The notes under the pieces were generated by a model. That model did not search any database, was not told the origin of the DNA, and was given only the letters and a program-made list of their open reading frames with translations. Both the position numbers and the translations under genes were made by a program. This document shows positions 44,582 through 52,948 of a stretch of DNA of 64,000 nucleotides, in pieces. Position 1 is the first letter of the stretch, and every line of letters begins with the position of its first letter. Source of the DNA: Longimicrobiales bacterium (lineage in GTDB: Bacteria > Gemmatimonadota > Gemmatimonadetes > Longimicrobiales > Gaopeijiaceae); contig OY282361.1 of the NCBI GenBank assembly GCA_958295645.1, positions 2,508,501-2,572,500 on the forward strand, written 5' to 3'.

Positions 44582-45895
44582 GTGGCGCACGACCGGATCC
44601 CCGAGAACGTGCCGCTTCTCCACCTGTCCGGAGGAGGACTTGGCGCGGCGCTTCTCCGCGGCGCAACCCTCGTCGGGGCGGTGGCGTTCGTCGTGACCCT
44701 GTTCCGCGATTCCAGCTTGGCCTGGAAGTCGTACGTGGTCAGCTGGAGCTACTTCACGTCCATCGCGGCCGGGGGCGTCGCGGTCGCGGTCGTGACCTGG
44801 ATCGTGAAGGCGAAGTGGAACTGGCCCGTGCGGCGCATCCATCAGTCGTTCTCGGCGTTCCTGCCGTTCTCCTTCCTGTTGTTCCTGCCCATGCTGGCGT
44901 TCCTGCGGGAAGACTACTTCCCCTGGATCGGCATGATGGCCGACGACGCCATCGTGCAGAAGAAGCAAGCTTGGCTGAACGTCCCCTTCTTGGTGAGTCG
45001 CAACGTCGTGGGCGTGATCGCGCTGTTCGGCCTCGCGCTGGGCTTCGTGTACCTGGCGCTTCGCCCGGACATGGGACGGCTTCGCGCGGCCTCCGCCGTC
45101 GGCGAGGACGACGAGTCCTCTCCCAGGAAGACGTCCTGGTGGGTCGAACGCTTGTCGGCCGGATGGCTGGGCGACGCCGAGGAAGCCGAGCGGAGCTACC
45201 GGCGCATGACCAAGATGGGACCGGTCGTGATCCTGGTCTATGCGGTGGTGATGACCATGCTGGCGTTCGATTGGGCGATGTCCCTGGAGCCCCACTGGTT
45301 CTCGACGCTCTTCGGCGGCTGGTACTTCATGGGCGCTTTCTGGGGCGGCCTTGCCGCCACGGCCTGCATCGCGACCTGGCTGAAGGACCGGGACGAAGCC
45401 GTCGGCCGGCACATCGGAACGCCAGTTCTGTGGGACCTCGGCAAGCTCACCTTCGCGTTCACGGTGTTCTGGACCTACTTGCTGTGGTCCCAGTACATCG
45501 TCATCTGGTACGGGAAGCTGCCGTGGGAACAGGCCTGGATCAACACGCGGACCGGAGTGCCTTGGGGCGGCCTCTCGGCCTTGGTCGTGGTGCTCTGCTT
45601 CGTGGTTCCTTTCGCCGGGTTGCTCGGGGCGCGCCCCAAGAAGAACCCGCGCGTGTTGCGGGCTTTCGCAAGCATAGTGCTCGCGGGGTTGTGGCTGTGG
45701 CACTACATGCTGGTGTTCCCGTCGTTGCACCACGCAGGCGATCCGGTGTTCGCGATCGAGACTCCCTTGATCGGCTTGATGTTCCTGGGACTGTTCCTGA
45801 CGTCCGTGCGGTGGTTCCTCTCGACTTTTCCGGTCGTTCAGGCTTGGCAACCGCCGGTGGACCCGGAGCCGCTGGAGGCCGAAGGGACTTCCTGA
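44582..45895 (+). CDS. actF: Alternative Complex III membrane subunit ActF
   Basis: This 437-residue ten-helix protein is a paralog-like structural partner of ActC. Motifs include WSYFTSIAAGGVAVAVVTW, HQSFSAFLPFSFLLFLPML, DWAMSLEPHWFSTLFGGWYF and WSQYIVIWYGKLPWE. GTG 44582 starts 2 bp after the actE stop. The 3' end overlaps the convergent GT4 gene by 58 bp, so transcripts of the two run into each other. Confidence 0.92.
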   Translation: MAHDRIPENVPLLHLSGGGLGAALLRGATLVGAVAFVVTLFRDSSLAWKSYVVSWSYFTSIAAGGVAVAVVTWIVKAKWNWPVRRIHQSFSAFLPFSFLLFLPMLAFLREDYFPWIGMMADDAIVQKKQAWLNVPFLVSRNVVGVIALFGLALGFVYLALRPDMGRLRAASAVGEDDESSPRKTSWWVERLSAGWLGDAEEAERSYRRMTKMGPVVILVYAVVMTMLAFDWAMSLEPHWFSTLFGGWYFMGAFWGGLAATACIATWLKDRDEAVGRHIGTPVLWDLGKLTFAFTVFWTYLLWSQYIVIWYGKLPWEQAWINTRTGVPWGGLSALVVVLCFVVPFAGLLGARPKKNPRVLRAFASIVLAGLWLWHYMLVFPSLHHAGDPVFAIETPLIGLMFLGLFLTSVRWFLSTFPVVQAWQPPVDPEPLEAEGTS

Positions 45896-47085
45896 CGGCC
45901 CGGCCCGTCTTGGCGCGGGCTCGCGCCGGGGCGAACAGTCGCGGCGGGGTCGCTAGTCGCGCTCGCAATCCCCTCGTAGATCGCCGTCAGCTGCGGCGCC
46001 ACGACCGAGTGCACGTACTCTTTCCGGACCTTCTCGCGATTGAAGGCGCCCATGCGTTCGCGCCGCGCCGGGTCGCCCGTCAGAGAACGCAACGCCGAGA
46101 CCAACGCGGTGAGATCGCGACGCGGCACGACGACGCCGCCCTTTCCGTCTTCGATCATGTCCGGCAGCGCCCCAGCCCGCGTGGCGACCACCGGCAGGCC
46201 GACCGCCATGGCCTCCAGCGCCGCCATCGGAAAACCCTCGGTCCAACTCGGCAACACGAAGATGTCGCTGGCGCTCATTTCCTGCAGCACCACGTCCTGC
46301 GGCACCTGGTCGACGATCCTGACGTTCGCCGGCAGATCGCCGAGCCGTTCGTCCATGTCCTTGTCGACGACTCCGAGCAGAACGAAGTCCGCCTCGCCCA
46401 TCTGGCGGGCCGCCTCCAGCAACTCGATGCACCCCTTGCGCACTTTGACTTGGCCGGTGAACAGGACGCGAACGCGTTCGGACGAACCCTGCGGGCTACG
46501 GCCTTGGCGCCGAAGAACGTCGTCTTCGATGAAGTTGGGCAACTGGAAGACGCGGCCGTTCGGCCCGGCGATTTTCCTGGCCCACTCGCAAGAGTTGGGA
46601 TCGAGGACAATGTTGGCCTCCGACATCCGCACCAGTCTGCGGAAGCGTGCGCGGCCCCTGACTCCGCGCACGAATGCCGGAACTTCACCGTGGTAGTGAA
46701 TTGCCAGCGGCAGACGTCGAAAGCGCACTAACCGTGCGTAGATACAAGACGCCAGGAGCCCGATGTCGGTGATCGAACAGTTGATGTGAACCAAGTCGAA
46801 GCGTCGCCCGGCAAGTTGGCGAAGCAGCGATGCAAGAATGCGCAACGCGCGGCTAGCCTGGCCGGCCCAAGCCGACATCTCCCGAAACCGCGATATGTTC
46901 CAGATTGCGGTGTCGACGAAATGCAAGTGGACATGGTCGGCCAAGCCATGTCGCGCTACGATCTGCGTCCACCTCTGAATGCCGCCGAAGCACCTCTCGA
47001 CGCCTCGAGACTGAACCGGGCAGGCCGTAATCAGCAGTACCCGCAGCGCCTGCTTTGGGTTCGAGCCGGTCGCGCGGAGGCCCAA
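45838..47085 (-). CDS. GT4-family glycosyltransferase
   Basis: This protein of about 415 residues is a GT-B retaining glycosyltransferase. It has RVLLITACPV, a GGIQRWTQIVA glycine-rich N-domain loop, DLVHINCSI, VLFTGQVKVRKGCIELLEAA, and the donor-site motif DIFVLPSWTEGFPMAALEAMAVGLPVVAT (EGFP...E). It probably adds a nucleotide-sugar to surface polysaccharide at the cytoplasmic face. The start is uncertain: TTG 47085 just after the epimerase stop or CTG 47046. The C-terminal 40 residues are low-complexity and overlap actF antisense. It shares a transcript with the epimerase. Confidence 0.82.
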   Translation of the reverse strand: MGLRATGSNPKQALRVLLITACPVQSRGVERCFGGIQRWTQIVARHGLADHVHLHFVDTAIWNISRFREMSAWAGQASRALRILASLLRQLAGRRFDLVHINCSITDIGLLASCIYARLVRFRRLPLAIHYHGEVPAFVRGVRGRARFRRLVRMSEANIVLDPNSCEWARKIAGPNGRVFQLPNFIEDDVLRRQGRSPQGSSERVRVLFTGQVKVRKGCIELLEAARQMGEADFVLLGVVDKDMDERLGDLPANVRIVDQVPQDVVLQEMSASDIFVLPSWTEGFPMAALEAMAVGLPVVATRAGALPDMIEDGKGGVVVPRRDLTALVSALRSLTGDPARRERMGAFNREKVRKEYVHSVVAPQLTAIYEGIASATSDPAATVRPGASPRQDGPGRQEVPSASSGSGSTGGCQA

Positions 47086-47095
47086 GGCCGTCGGC

Positions 47096-48064
47096 CTAGC
47101 CGTACTCTCGCATGTATTCGTCGTGGATCCAGCGATAGGTCTTCTCGATGCCGTACTCCAGCCCGATGTTGGGCTCCCATCCCAGTTCACGCCGGATCAT
47201 GGCATTGTCGCTGTTTCGTCCGTTCACTCCTTTGGGCGCGTCGAGCTTGTAGCGCCGAGCCAGCTTGACGCCCGCGACGTTCTCCACGGCGTCCACGAGT
47301 TCGTTGATGCTCGTCAGGACGGCGGAGCCCAAATTGATCGGATCGGCCATGTCGCTGGCAGCGATGTCCATCGTTCCCTTCACGCAGTCGTCGATGTACA
47401 TGAACGAGCGCGACTGCGTTCCGTCTCCCCAAATCTCGATTTCGTGATTGCCCGTGTGCTTGGCGTGAATCACCTTGCGACAAATTGCGGCTGGGGCTTT
47501 CTCGCGGCCGTCTTCCCAGGAACCGAAGGGGCCGTAGACGTTGTGATAGCGAGCGACGCTCGTGCGCAATCCAAAGTCCTCGCGGAAATGACGGCACATC
47601 CTCTCCGAGAACAGCTTTTCCCAACCGTAGCCGTCCTCGGGCATGGCCGGATAGGCGTCTTCCTCCCGCAACGGAACGGCGGCGACGCTCTTCTGCTTGT
47701 CCTCGTTGTAGACGCAGGCGGACGAAGAGAAGAAGAATGTGCGAAGATCGTGTTCCCGCGCCGCCAACAACATGTTGGTGTTGATCAAGACCGAAAGCAT
47801 GCAGAGCGCTTTGTTGTTCTCGATGAAGCCCATCCCTCCCATGTCGGCCGCTAGCTGATAGCAGTCCTTCATTCCTTCGCAGGCGGCCATGCAGGCTTCC
47901 GGAGCCTGAAGGTCGGCGACGACGTTGTCCGCGGCGGCGTGCAGTTGGTACCATTCGGACAAGGGCTTGCGATCCACGCAACGAACTTGGCGGCCTTGGG
48001 CCACGAAGAAGGCGGCGACATGCCCGCCGATGAATCCCCCCGCGCCGGTCACTAGAACGCTCAC
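47096..48064 (-). CDS. GDP-mannose 3,5-epimerase-like SDR
   Basis: This 322-residue extended SDR has the NAD motif VTGAGGFIGGHVA and the catalytic Ser and YxxxK in FFFSSSACVYNED and GYGWEKLFSE. The stretches HNVYGPFGSWEDGREKAPAAICRKV and WGDGTQSRSFMYIDDCV are close to plant GDP-mannose 3,5-epimerase, with the reductase/epimerase Cys in SSACVY. It would make GDP-L-galactose or GDP-L-gulose for glycans. GTG 48064 has GAGGA upstream. It leads the GT4 gene. Confidence 0.83.
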   Translation of the reverse strand: MSVLVTGAGGFIGGHVAAFFVAQGRQVRCVDRKPLSEWYQLHAAADNVVADLQAPEACMAACEGMKDCYQLAADMGGMGFIENNKALCMLSVLINTNMLLAAREHDLRTFFFSSSACVYNEDKQKSVAAVPLREEDAYPAMPEDGYGWEKLFSERMCRHFREDFGLRTSVARYHNVYGPFGSWEDGREKAPAAICRKVIHAKHTGNHEIEIWGDGTQSRSFMYIDDCVKGTMDIAASDMADPINLGSAVLTSINELVDAVENVAGVKLARRYKLDAPKGVNGRNSDNAMIRRELGWEPNIGLEYGIEKTYRWIHDEYMREYG

Positions 48065-48257
48065 GTGTTCCTCGTCGTGGTTTGGCAGTTCCGGCTTGCC
48101 GCCGAGATCTTGGTCAAGTGGGTCCCGGTAGGGCTCGCAGAGTGGGTGCGCCGACCGGGAGTCCAGGTCCGACACGGCGCCCGAGATGCAACGCAAGAAG
48201 TTCAAATGTAACGGCTCCTTGGCGCTTCTTCAACAGGAGGGGGTTGCCGGGGTGTCA

Positions 48258-48300
48258 AACCAAAGTAGAAATGTCCGGTCTTGCCAAAGTAGAAATGTCC
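48258..48300. mobile_element. tandem end repeats of an insertion-sequence remnant
   Basis: CCAAAGTAGAAATGTCC is present twice in direct order (48261-48277 and 48284-48300, 23 bp apart), immediately before an ISNCY-type transposase fragment. Similar CAAAGTAGAAATGTCC sequences form the ends of some DDE elements. The right end was not recognised, so the element is probably truncated. Confidence 0.5.
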
Positions 48301-48352
48301 TCTTTCGGATCATGTTCGGTCGGAGGCAGAACGCGATCCGGGAGAGGAGCGA

Positions 48353-48750
48353 ATGGAGTTGAGCGCAAGGGAGCGGGACCGCATGGCGGTGTTGAGGCAG
48401 GTGGACGAGGGGATGTTGGCGGCGGCGACGGGGGCGGCGCGGCTGGGGGAGAACCGGCGGGCGATCATCGCGTGCCTGAAGCGCCACGGCCGTCCGCTGG
48501 CCCGTCTATGCGGACCACGCCGGGCAGATCCAGCGCTTCGGCCAACCGAGGAGCGCTGGATTCCGTTCTGGAACGAGCGCTTCGCCGTGGCGCCCGCCGA
48601 TCCTCTGGACGCGCATCGCCCGTTGGCGCCGGACGCCGATGCCCCTATTATCTTCACCTTGGCGTTGCGGTCGGCGGGCCGCCGATTCCTTGCCTGGCGC
48701 CTCCGTCCTTCCTCGAAGGGCCTCAAGCATGTCGCGACGACCACAACGAA
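48353..48750 (+). pseudogene. ISNCY-family transposase, internally deleted
   Basis: The frame opens ELSARERDRMAVLRQVDEGMLAAATGAARLG, the N-terminal helix-turn-helix of ISNCY transposases. It then jumps to CLKRHGRPLA, part of the DDE core; the next piece (YADHAGQ) continues in another frame. The frame resumes with WNERFAVAPADPLDAHRPL, the conserved C-terminal region. A normal protein is over 400 residues, so most of the catalytic domain is missing and one frameshift is present. ATG 48353 is the original start. It sits directly before the duplicated TolQ leader at 48802, so it may mark an old rearrangement point. Confidence 0.6.
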
Positions 48751-48801
48751 CGGCCAACCCGACGTGAACCCGACCATCGGAACGGCGACCCGGCCGGCCT
48801 C

Positions 48802-49080
48802 GCTACGCCGGCGCTCGGCGTCGCAGACAGTCCAACCATCCGAACTAGACGAGAGCCGGAGGTTCCCTTGGTCAGCTTCGCAACAATCAACGAGGTGATG
48901 GTTCAACTTCCAGGCTTGGAAGGGCCGGAACTCACCCTCGCCGAGAGACTCGGACAGGCTTGGCAGGACGCCGGCGGGATGGCATGGCTGTTGGCGCTGT
49001 GCGTCTTGGTGGGTTTCGTGGTGATCGTCTGGAAGTTCTTCGACCTGATGGCCAAGAGCGGCTCGACCCGCAAGACGGTC
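48802..49080 (+). repeat. 279-bp copy A of the tolQ 5' region
   Basis: This block matches 59594-59872 over 279 bp without gaps and with seven mismatches by my count (about 97.5% identity). It carries 66 bp of leader and the first 71 codons of the TolQ/ExbB-like gene. The right edge ends exactly between codons, before the TylF part. The left edge lies just after the transposase remnant. Confidence 0.93.
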
Positions 49081-49788
49081 GCACAAGCCGTCCGCTTGAT
49101 GCCGAGGCAGAGAAACCGGTTGTTGCTTATGTGCCCCGTTCTCTACCGGTTGCGCTTTGTCCGCTACGAGAGCAATCTGGAAGAGATCGGTTTGCGAGAG
49201 CTGTATGAACTAGCAGATCGCGTGGCGTCGCTTCCCGGCGTGATCATCGAATGCGGCTCGTCTCGGTTGGGCTCCGCCATCCTGTTGGCAAGACATCTCG
49301 AGAGGCGAGGTCGGCTCCGGCCGATATTTGCTTTGGACAGCTTCGCCGGATTTCGAAGAGACGAACTGGATCGCGAGAGGGCGCTGGGGCTGACGGAAGC
49401 TTCGGACGACGCCTTCACTTCCACGAGTTTCGAGTATGTTGTTGCCAAGTTGCGCAAGCTGAAGCTGGCGGACACGATTTTCCCGGTCGAGGGCTTCTTC
49501 GAAGACACGTTGCCCGCGGTCGCCGACCGAGAGGTCGCTTTGGCGTTTGTCGATTGCGACCTGGGAGACAGCCTGAGATTCTGCGCCGAGACCATCTGGC
49601 CTCGGCTCGCGTCCGGCGGCATCATGGCGTTCGACGACTATACGGCCTGGATCGTCGGCGAGAAGAGGCCGTCGCTGGAGTTCTTTCTGGGAGTAAAGCC
49701 GGCCGTAGACGCATTTGTTGCGGACAACCTCGAGAACATCGCCGACCACGGCCTGATGAGAAGGCTGTACTACGTCAAGAAGCGCTGA
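48868..49788 (+). CDS. chimeric protein: TolQ-like N-terminus fused to TylF O-methyltransferase
   Basis: This is 306 residues from TTG 48868, with GGAGG 5 bases upstream as in the parent gene. Residues 1-71 are almost identical to the TolQ/ExbB-like protein at 59660 and include its first membrane helix (about 37-57). From residue 72 the sequence is a TylF/macrocin-O-methyltransferase domain. It has the SAM-binding GVIIECGSSRLGSAILLA, FALDSFAGF, FVDCDLGDSLRF and GGIMAFDDYTAW. A pre-fusion start may be ATG 49099. The product would be a membrane-tethered sugar or glycan O-methyltransferase driven by the tolQ leader. The second half is less GC-rich, like the neighbouring glycan genes. Confidence 0.85.
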   Translation: MVSFATINEVMVQLPGLEGPELTLAERLGQAWQDAGGMAWLLALCVLVGFVVIVWKFFDLMAKSGSTRKTVAQAVRLMPRQRNRLLLMCPVLYRLRFVRYESNLEEIGLRELYELADRVASLPGVIIECGSSRLGSAILLARHLERRGRLRPIFALDSFAGFRRDELDRERALGLTEASDDAFTSTSFEYVVAKLRKLKLADTIFPVEGFFEDTLPAVADREVALAFVDCDLGDSLRFCAETIWPRLASGGIMAFDDYTAWIVGEKRPSLEFFLGVKPAVDAFVADNLENIADHGLMRRLYYVKKR

Positions 49789-49827
49789 TGCGCAGCGGAG
49801 GACGAGCCTCCGCCTTGTTGCTTGCGG

Positions 49828-50691
49828 TCAGGGATGGACGCTTTCGCGGACGCCCTCGCGGGGCCGGATCGGCCCCCGGCTCGTCGACGGGGCGACGGAA
49901 AGCCGCCCGGGCCAGTACTGCAACAGCTTCCTCGCGGGCTTCAACAGGGGAACGAGAAAGGCGCCGTACAGGCGCCGACGCCAAATCATGCGAGCTACCT
50001 CCATGTTTCCCTTGACGAAGGAAGAACTCAATCCGCCGGGGGCGACCTTGGCGATTGTGCGTTCAATGTACGTCGTCTTGATGTGATGCTGCATCATCAC
50101 GCGAAGAAAGAATTCGTAGTCCGCGGCGATGGGGTAGGCCGTGTTGTACGGACCGTATTGGTCTATGACCTGTCTTCGCATGAAGACGCCCGGGTGCGGC
50201 AACTGCCATCCGGTATACAACTTGAGCGATGAACGATTCCCTGCTTTCCAAGACCGTATGACCTTGTTGTCGCTGTCGACATAGACCACGTCTCCGTAGC
50301 AGGCGTCAAGCTGCTCTTCCGCGAAACGCTTCATCGCGTCCTTGATCACCCACGGATCCGCGTAGCGATCGTTGGCCCCGAGAAAGGCGATCACGTCCCC
50401 CGAAGCTATACGGTTGCCTTTGTTGATGGCGTCGAATATGCCTTGGTCGGGCTCTTGGATCAGTACCGAAATGCGATCCCGGTACTCGGCGATCACGTCC
50501 AAGGTCCGGTCGGTCGAGCCGCCGTCCACGACGACGAGTTCCGGACGGGGTTCGTACGTCTGCGAGAGGATGGACTCGATCGCTAGGCGCAGACGCACCT
50601 CGTTCAGCACGGGCACAACCACCGATACGGTCACGCGGTTGCCGTGGTTCGCCCGGGCGCTCGGGGTCTGGTTCAACTTGGCTTCCGGCAC
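49828..50691 (-). CDS. GT2-family glycosyltransferase
   Basis: This GT-A inverting glycosyltransferase of about 287 residues has VSVVVPVLNEVRLRLAIESILSQTY, the nucleotide-binding VVDGGSTDRT, DQGIFDAINKGNRIASGDVIAFLGAND (DxD-like site) and a later PIAADYEFFLR. It matches WcaA/'GT2 family colanic-type' enzymes. GTG 50691 is a tentative start because the upstream frame has no recognisable conservation. It faces the chimeric methyltransferase convergently, 39 bp apart. Its role in surface polysaccharide follows from the neighbours. Confidence 0.8.
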   Translation of the reverse strand: MPEAKLNQTPSARANHGNRVTVSVVVPVLNEVRLRLAIESILSQTYEPRPELVVVDGGSTDRTLDVIAEYRDRISVLIQEPDQGIFDAINKGNRIASGDVIAFLGANDRYADPWVIKDAMKRFAEEQLDACYGDVVYVDSDNKVIRSWKAGNRSSLKLYTGWQLPHPGVFMRRQVIDQYGPYNTAYPIAADYEFFLRVMMQHHIKTTYIERTIAKVAPGGLSSSFVKGNMEVARMIWRRRLYGAFLVPLLKPARKLLQYWPGRLSVAPSTSRGPIRPREGVRESVHP

Positions 50692-50863
50692 TCGTCTATT
50701 CTCTGAGGCGACGGCGTGGCGTTCCGTCGGCGTGGGGCGTCGTTTCGCGGGGAGATCGTTCCATTGAATATACCGGTCGAGGAGTCTCGTGCAAGAAGCC
50801 GCCTCTCTTGCGTCGGGCCGCACCAAGGCCGGCACGCACTGGACGGCCTCCAGCAACCAGGCT

Positions 50864-50929
50864 GGTCACATGACCTCGATCCGCTCCATCGGTCATGTGG
50901 CCTCGGTCCTCCCACCATCGGTCATGTGG
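50864..50929. repeat. three GGTCATGTG sites before/at the trmJ 3' end
   Basis: CCATCGGTCATGTGG occurs at 50886-50900 and 50915-50929 (29-bp period), and an inverted CACATGACC lies at 50867-50875 within palindrome-like GGTCACATGACC. The last copy overlaps the trmJ stop. The set looks like a protein-binding array or an RNA 3' structure in the gap upstream of the GT2 gene. Confidence 0.5.
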
Positions 50930-51731
50930 GCTCCGGATCCTCGCCGGCTGCGTTGCCGTCGGCGTTCCGCGCCACGTGGTTTCGCATCTCGTAGCCCACG
51001 GAGCGGAGAAGGCGCGCTTCGTGCCCGTCGAGCTGCGTCCGGCTCAGAGCCGTCCGCAGAGTGCGCATCACGCTCTCGGGCTTGCGCGCCTTGAAGAAGT
51101 CGATTTGGCGCAGGCCGGCTTCGAGCGCTGCGTACATATCCTCGAGCTCCGCGGCGGCTGCCGGCCCTACCGAACGCTTGCCGGCCGGGAGCTGGCCGTC
51201 GCCGCCGTCCGCCAAGAACAACTCGTAGGCCACGAGCAGCACGGCCTGAGCCAAGTTGAGCGAGGGGTGCTCGGCGGTCGTCGGCACGACCAGCACGTCG
51301 TGGCACTGGTCGAGGGCCGCGTTCGAGAGGCCGCGGTCCTCGCGTCCGAACACCAGCGCGACCCGGCCCTCGGCCGCGCGGCGGAGGATCTCGGGGGCGA
51401 GCTCCCTCGGCCGCCGGTAGTTGCGCTGCGCCGTTCTTGGACGAGCGGACGCCCCCGCCACGTATACGCACGGAGCGAGCGCCTCCTGAAGCGACGGCAC
51501 GCACGACACGTTGTCGACGACGTGCTCGGCGCGATGGGCGATTCCGGCGACGCGGCGGGCGTCGAAGTCGGCGGGCTCGACCAGCACGAGACGCCGAAGC
51601 CCCATGTTGGCCATCGCCCGGACGGCGCCGGCGATGTTGACGACGTTCTGGGGCTGGTGGAGCACCACCGTCACCCGGTCGAGGACCGGCTCTGCCGAAG
51701 GTTGGCGCCGCCGCCCGGATTTGCCGCTCAC
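50922..51731 (-). CDS. trmJ: tRNA (cytidine/uridine-2'-O-)-methyltransferase TrmJ-like
   Basis: This 269-residue SPOUT methyltransferase has VVLHQPQNVVNIAGAVRAMANMGL at the front, ALVFGREDRGLSN (motif 2) and VPTTAEHPSLNLAQAVLLVAYEL (motif 3), which form the knot that binds SAM. It would 2'-O-methylate position 32 of tRNA. GTG 51731 overlaps the MFS stop as GTGA. The C-terminal 70 residues are helical as in TrmJ. Very high similarity in motif spacing supports TrmJ over other SpoU enzymes. Confidence 0.88.
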   Translation of the reverse strand: MSGKSGRRRQPSAEPVLDRVTVVLHQPQNVVNIAGAVRAMANMGLRRLVLVEPADFDARRVAGIAHRAEHVVDNVSCVPSLQEALAPCVYVAGASARPRTAQRNYRRPRELAPEILRRAAEGRVALVFGREDRGLSNAALDQCHDVLVVPTTAEHPSLNLAQAVLLVAYELFLADGGDGQLPAGKRSVGPAAAAELEDMYAALEAGLRQIDFFKARKPESVMRTLRTALSRTQLDGHEARLLRSVGYEMRNHVARNADGNAAGEDPEPT

Positions 51732-52948
51732 CGGGCCGGCCCTCTCGACGTCGCCCCTGCGCCCGGATCCTGGCCAGTCGAGGGTTGCAGGATCCCCCTC
51801 GACACGACGGCCGCCAGACCGATGACCAGCGCACCGGCGAAGTAGGGAAGCGCCAATCGAACATCGAACAGGGCGCCGGCCGCCGCGGGGCCGACCACCC
51901 TCGCGAACGAACCCACGCTCTGGCCCATGCCCAGGCCAGCCCCCTGCGCGCCCGGGCCGGCGGCGCGCGAGACCAGTCCCAGCACGCTGGGCACCGCGCA
52001 GCCGTATCCGACGCCGACGAGGACGAGCCCGCCCACAAGGACATGGGGTTCCTCCGCCCACCCCGTCATCAGAAGGCCTATCGCGAAGGGCGCCGTGCTG
52101 GCCCGCAACAGGAGGCGCTCGCCCATTCGGGGTATGGCGGCCCGCACGATCCCGCCCTGCACCACGGCCGACACGACGCCAAGCAGCAGAAAGAGGAGGG
52201 CGGCCTGCCGCTCCACCATGCCGAAGCGCTCCGCGGCCAGCAACGAGAGCGTGGGCTGGAGGGTCGAGAAGGCCACCGTGATGCACAGATACGTGGCTAG
52301 CACCAGGCGAACTTGCCTTGTGCGAAGGGCCTCGGCGAAGACGTCGAGCAGGCTCCGCCGGGCGGGCGTCGCCCTGTCGTCGTCCTTCGACTCGCGCAAC
52401 AACGCGAGCGCGAACACCGCGTTGGCGAAGCAGAGCGCGGCCGCCAGGTATCCAGGACCGGCCGGCGAACCGGGATACTTGCCGGAGACGTACCACCCCA
52501 GCGCGGGGCCGATCACGAAGCCGATCCCGAAGGCCGCGCCGATCAGTCCCATGCCGCCTGCCCTGCGCTCCGGCGGAGTGACGTCGGCGATGTACGCCTG
52601 GGCCACGGGAATCGTGGAACCGCCGATCCCGCCGATTATGCGCGACAAGAAGAGGGCGGCTAGCGAGTCGGCGCGCGCGAAGGCGACGTAGGCGAGTCCG
52701 CTCCCCAGCAGTCCCAGCATCAGCACCGGGCGGCGCCCGATCCGGTCCGAAAGGCGGCCCCAAAGCGGCGCCATGACCAGCTGCACGAGCGAGTACGCCG
52801 TCACCAGGAGACCTACGGCGAGGCCCCCGGCGCCGAAGTCCCGCGCGTAGAGCGGCAACAGGGGCAACACGATCCCGAAGCCGATCAGATCGACCAGGAC
52901 GGTCGAGAAGAGGACGCCCAGCCTTGGGTCAGACCGCTCCGTCTTCAC
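51728..52948 (-). CDS. MFS transporter, TetA/multidrug-like
   Basis: This 406-residue, twelve-helix transporter has the motif-A loop PLWGRLSDRIGRRPVLMLGLLG and a typical motif-C-like stretch in GLIGAAFGIGFVIGPALG (DHA1 drug:H+ antiporter type). It starts KTERSDPRLGVLFSTVLVDLIGFGIVLPLLPLYA. GTG 52948 lies inside the end of tatA (20-base overlap), with GAGG just upstream. Its stop overlaps trmJ. Export of drugs or metabolites is likely; the substrate is unknown. Confidence 0.87.
   Translation of the reverse strand: MKTERSDPRLGVLFSTVLVDLIGFGIVLPLLPLYARDFGAGGLAVGLLVTAYSLVQLVMAPLWGRLSDRIGRRPVLMLGLLGSGLAYVAFARADSLAALFLSRIIGGIGGSTIPVAQAYIADVTPPERRAGGMGLIGAAFGIGFVIGPALGWYVSGKYPGSPAGPGYLAAALCFANAVFALALLRESKDDDRATPARRSLLDVFAEALRTRQVRLVLATYLCITVAFSTLQPTLSLLAAERFGMVERQAALLFLLLGVVSAVVQGGIVRAAIPRMGERLLLRASTAPFAIGLLMTGWAEEPHVLVGGLVLVGVGYGCAVPSVLGLVSRAAGPGAQGAGLGMGQSVGSFARVVGPAAAGALFDVRLALPYFAGALVIGLAAVVSRGILQPSTGQDPGAGATSRGPAR

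Noticed and set aside
48082-48867. N-terminal extension of the TolQ-TylF chimera to a 568-residue protein
   Set aside because: The extension reads through IS end repeats and an out-of-frame transposase fragment; the copied ribosome site and TTG 48868 give a better start.
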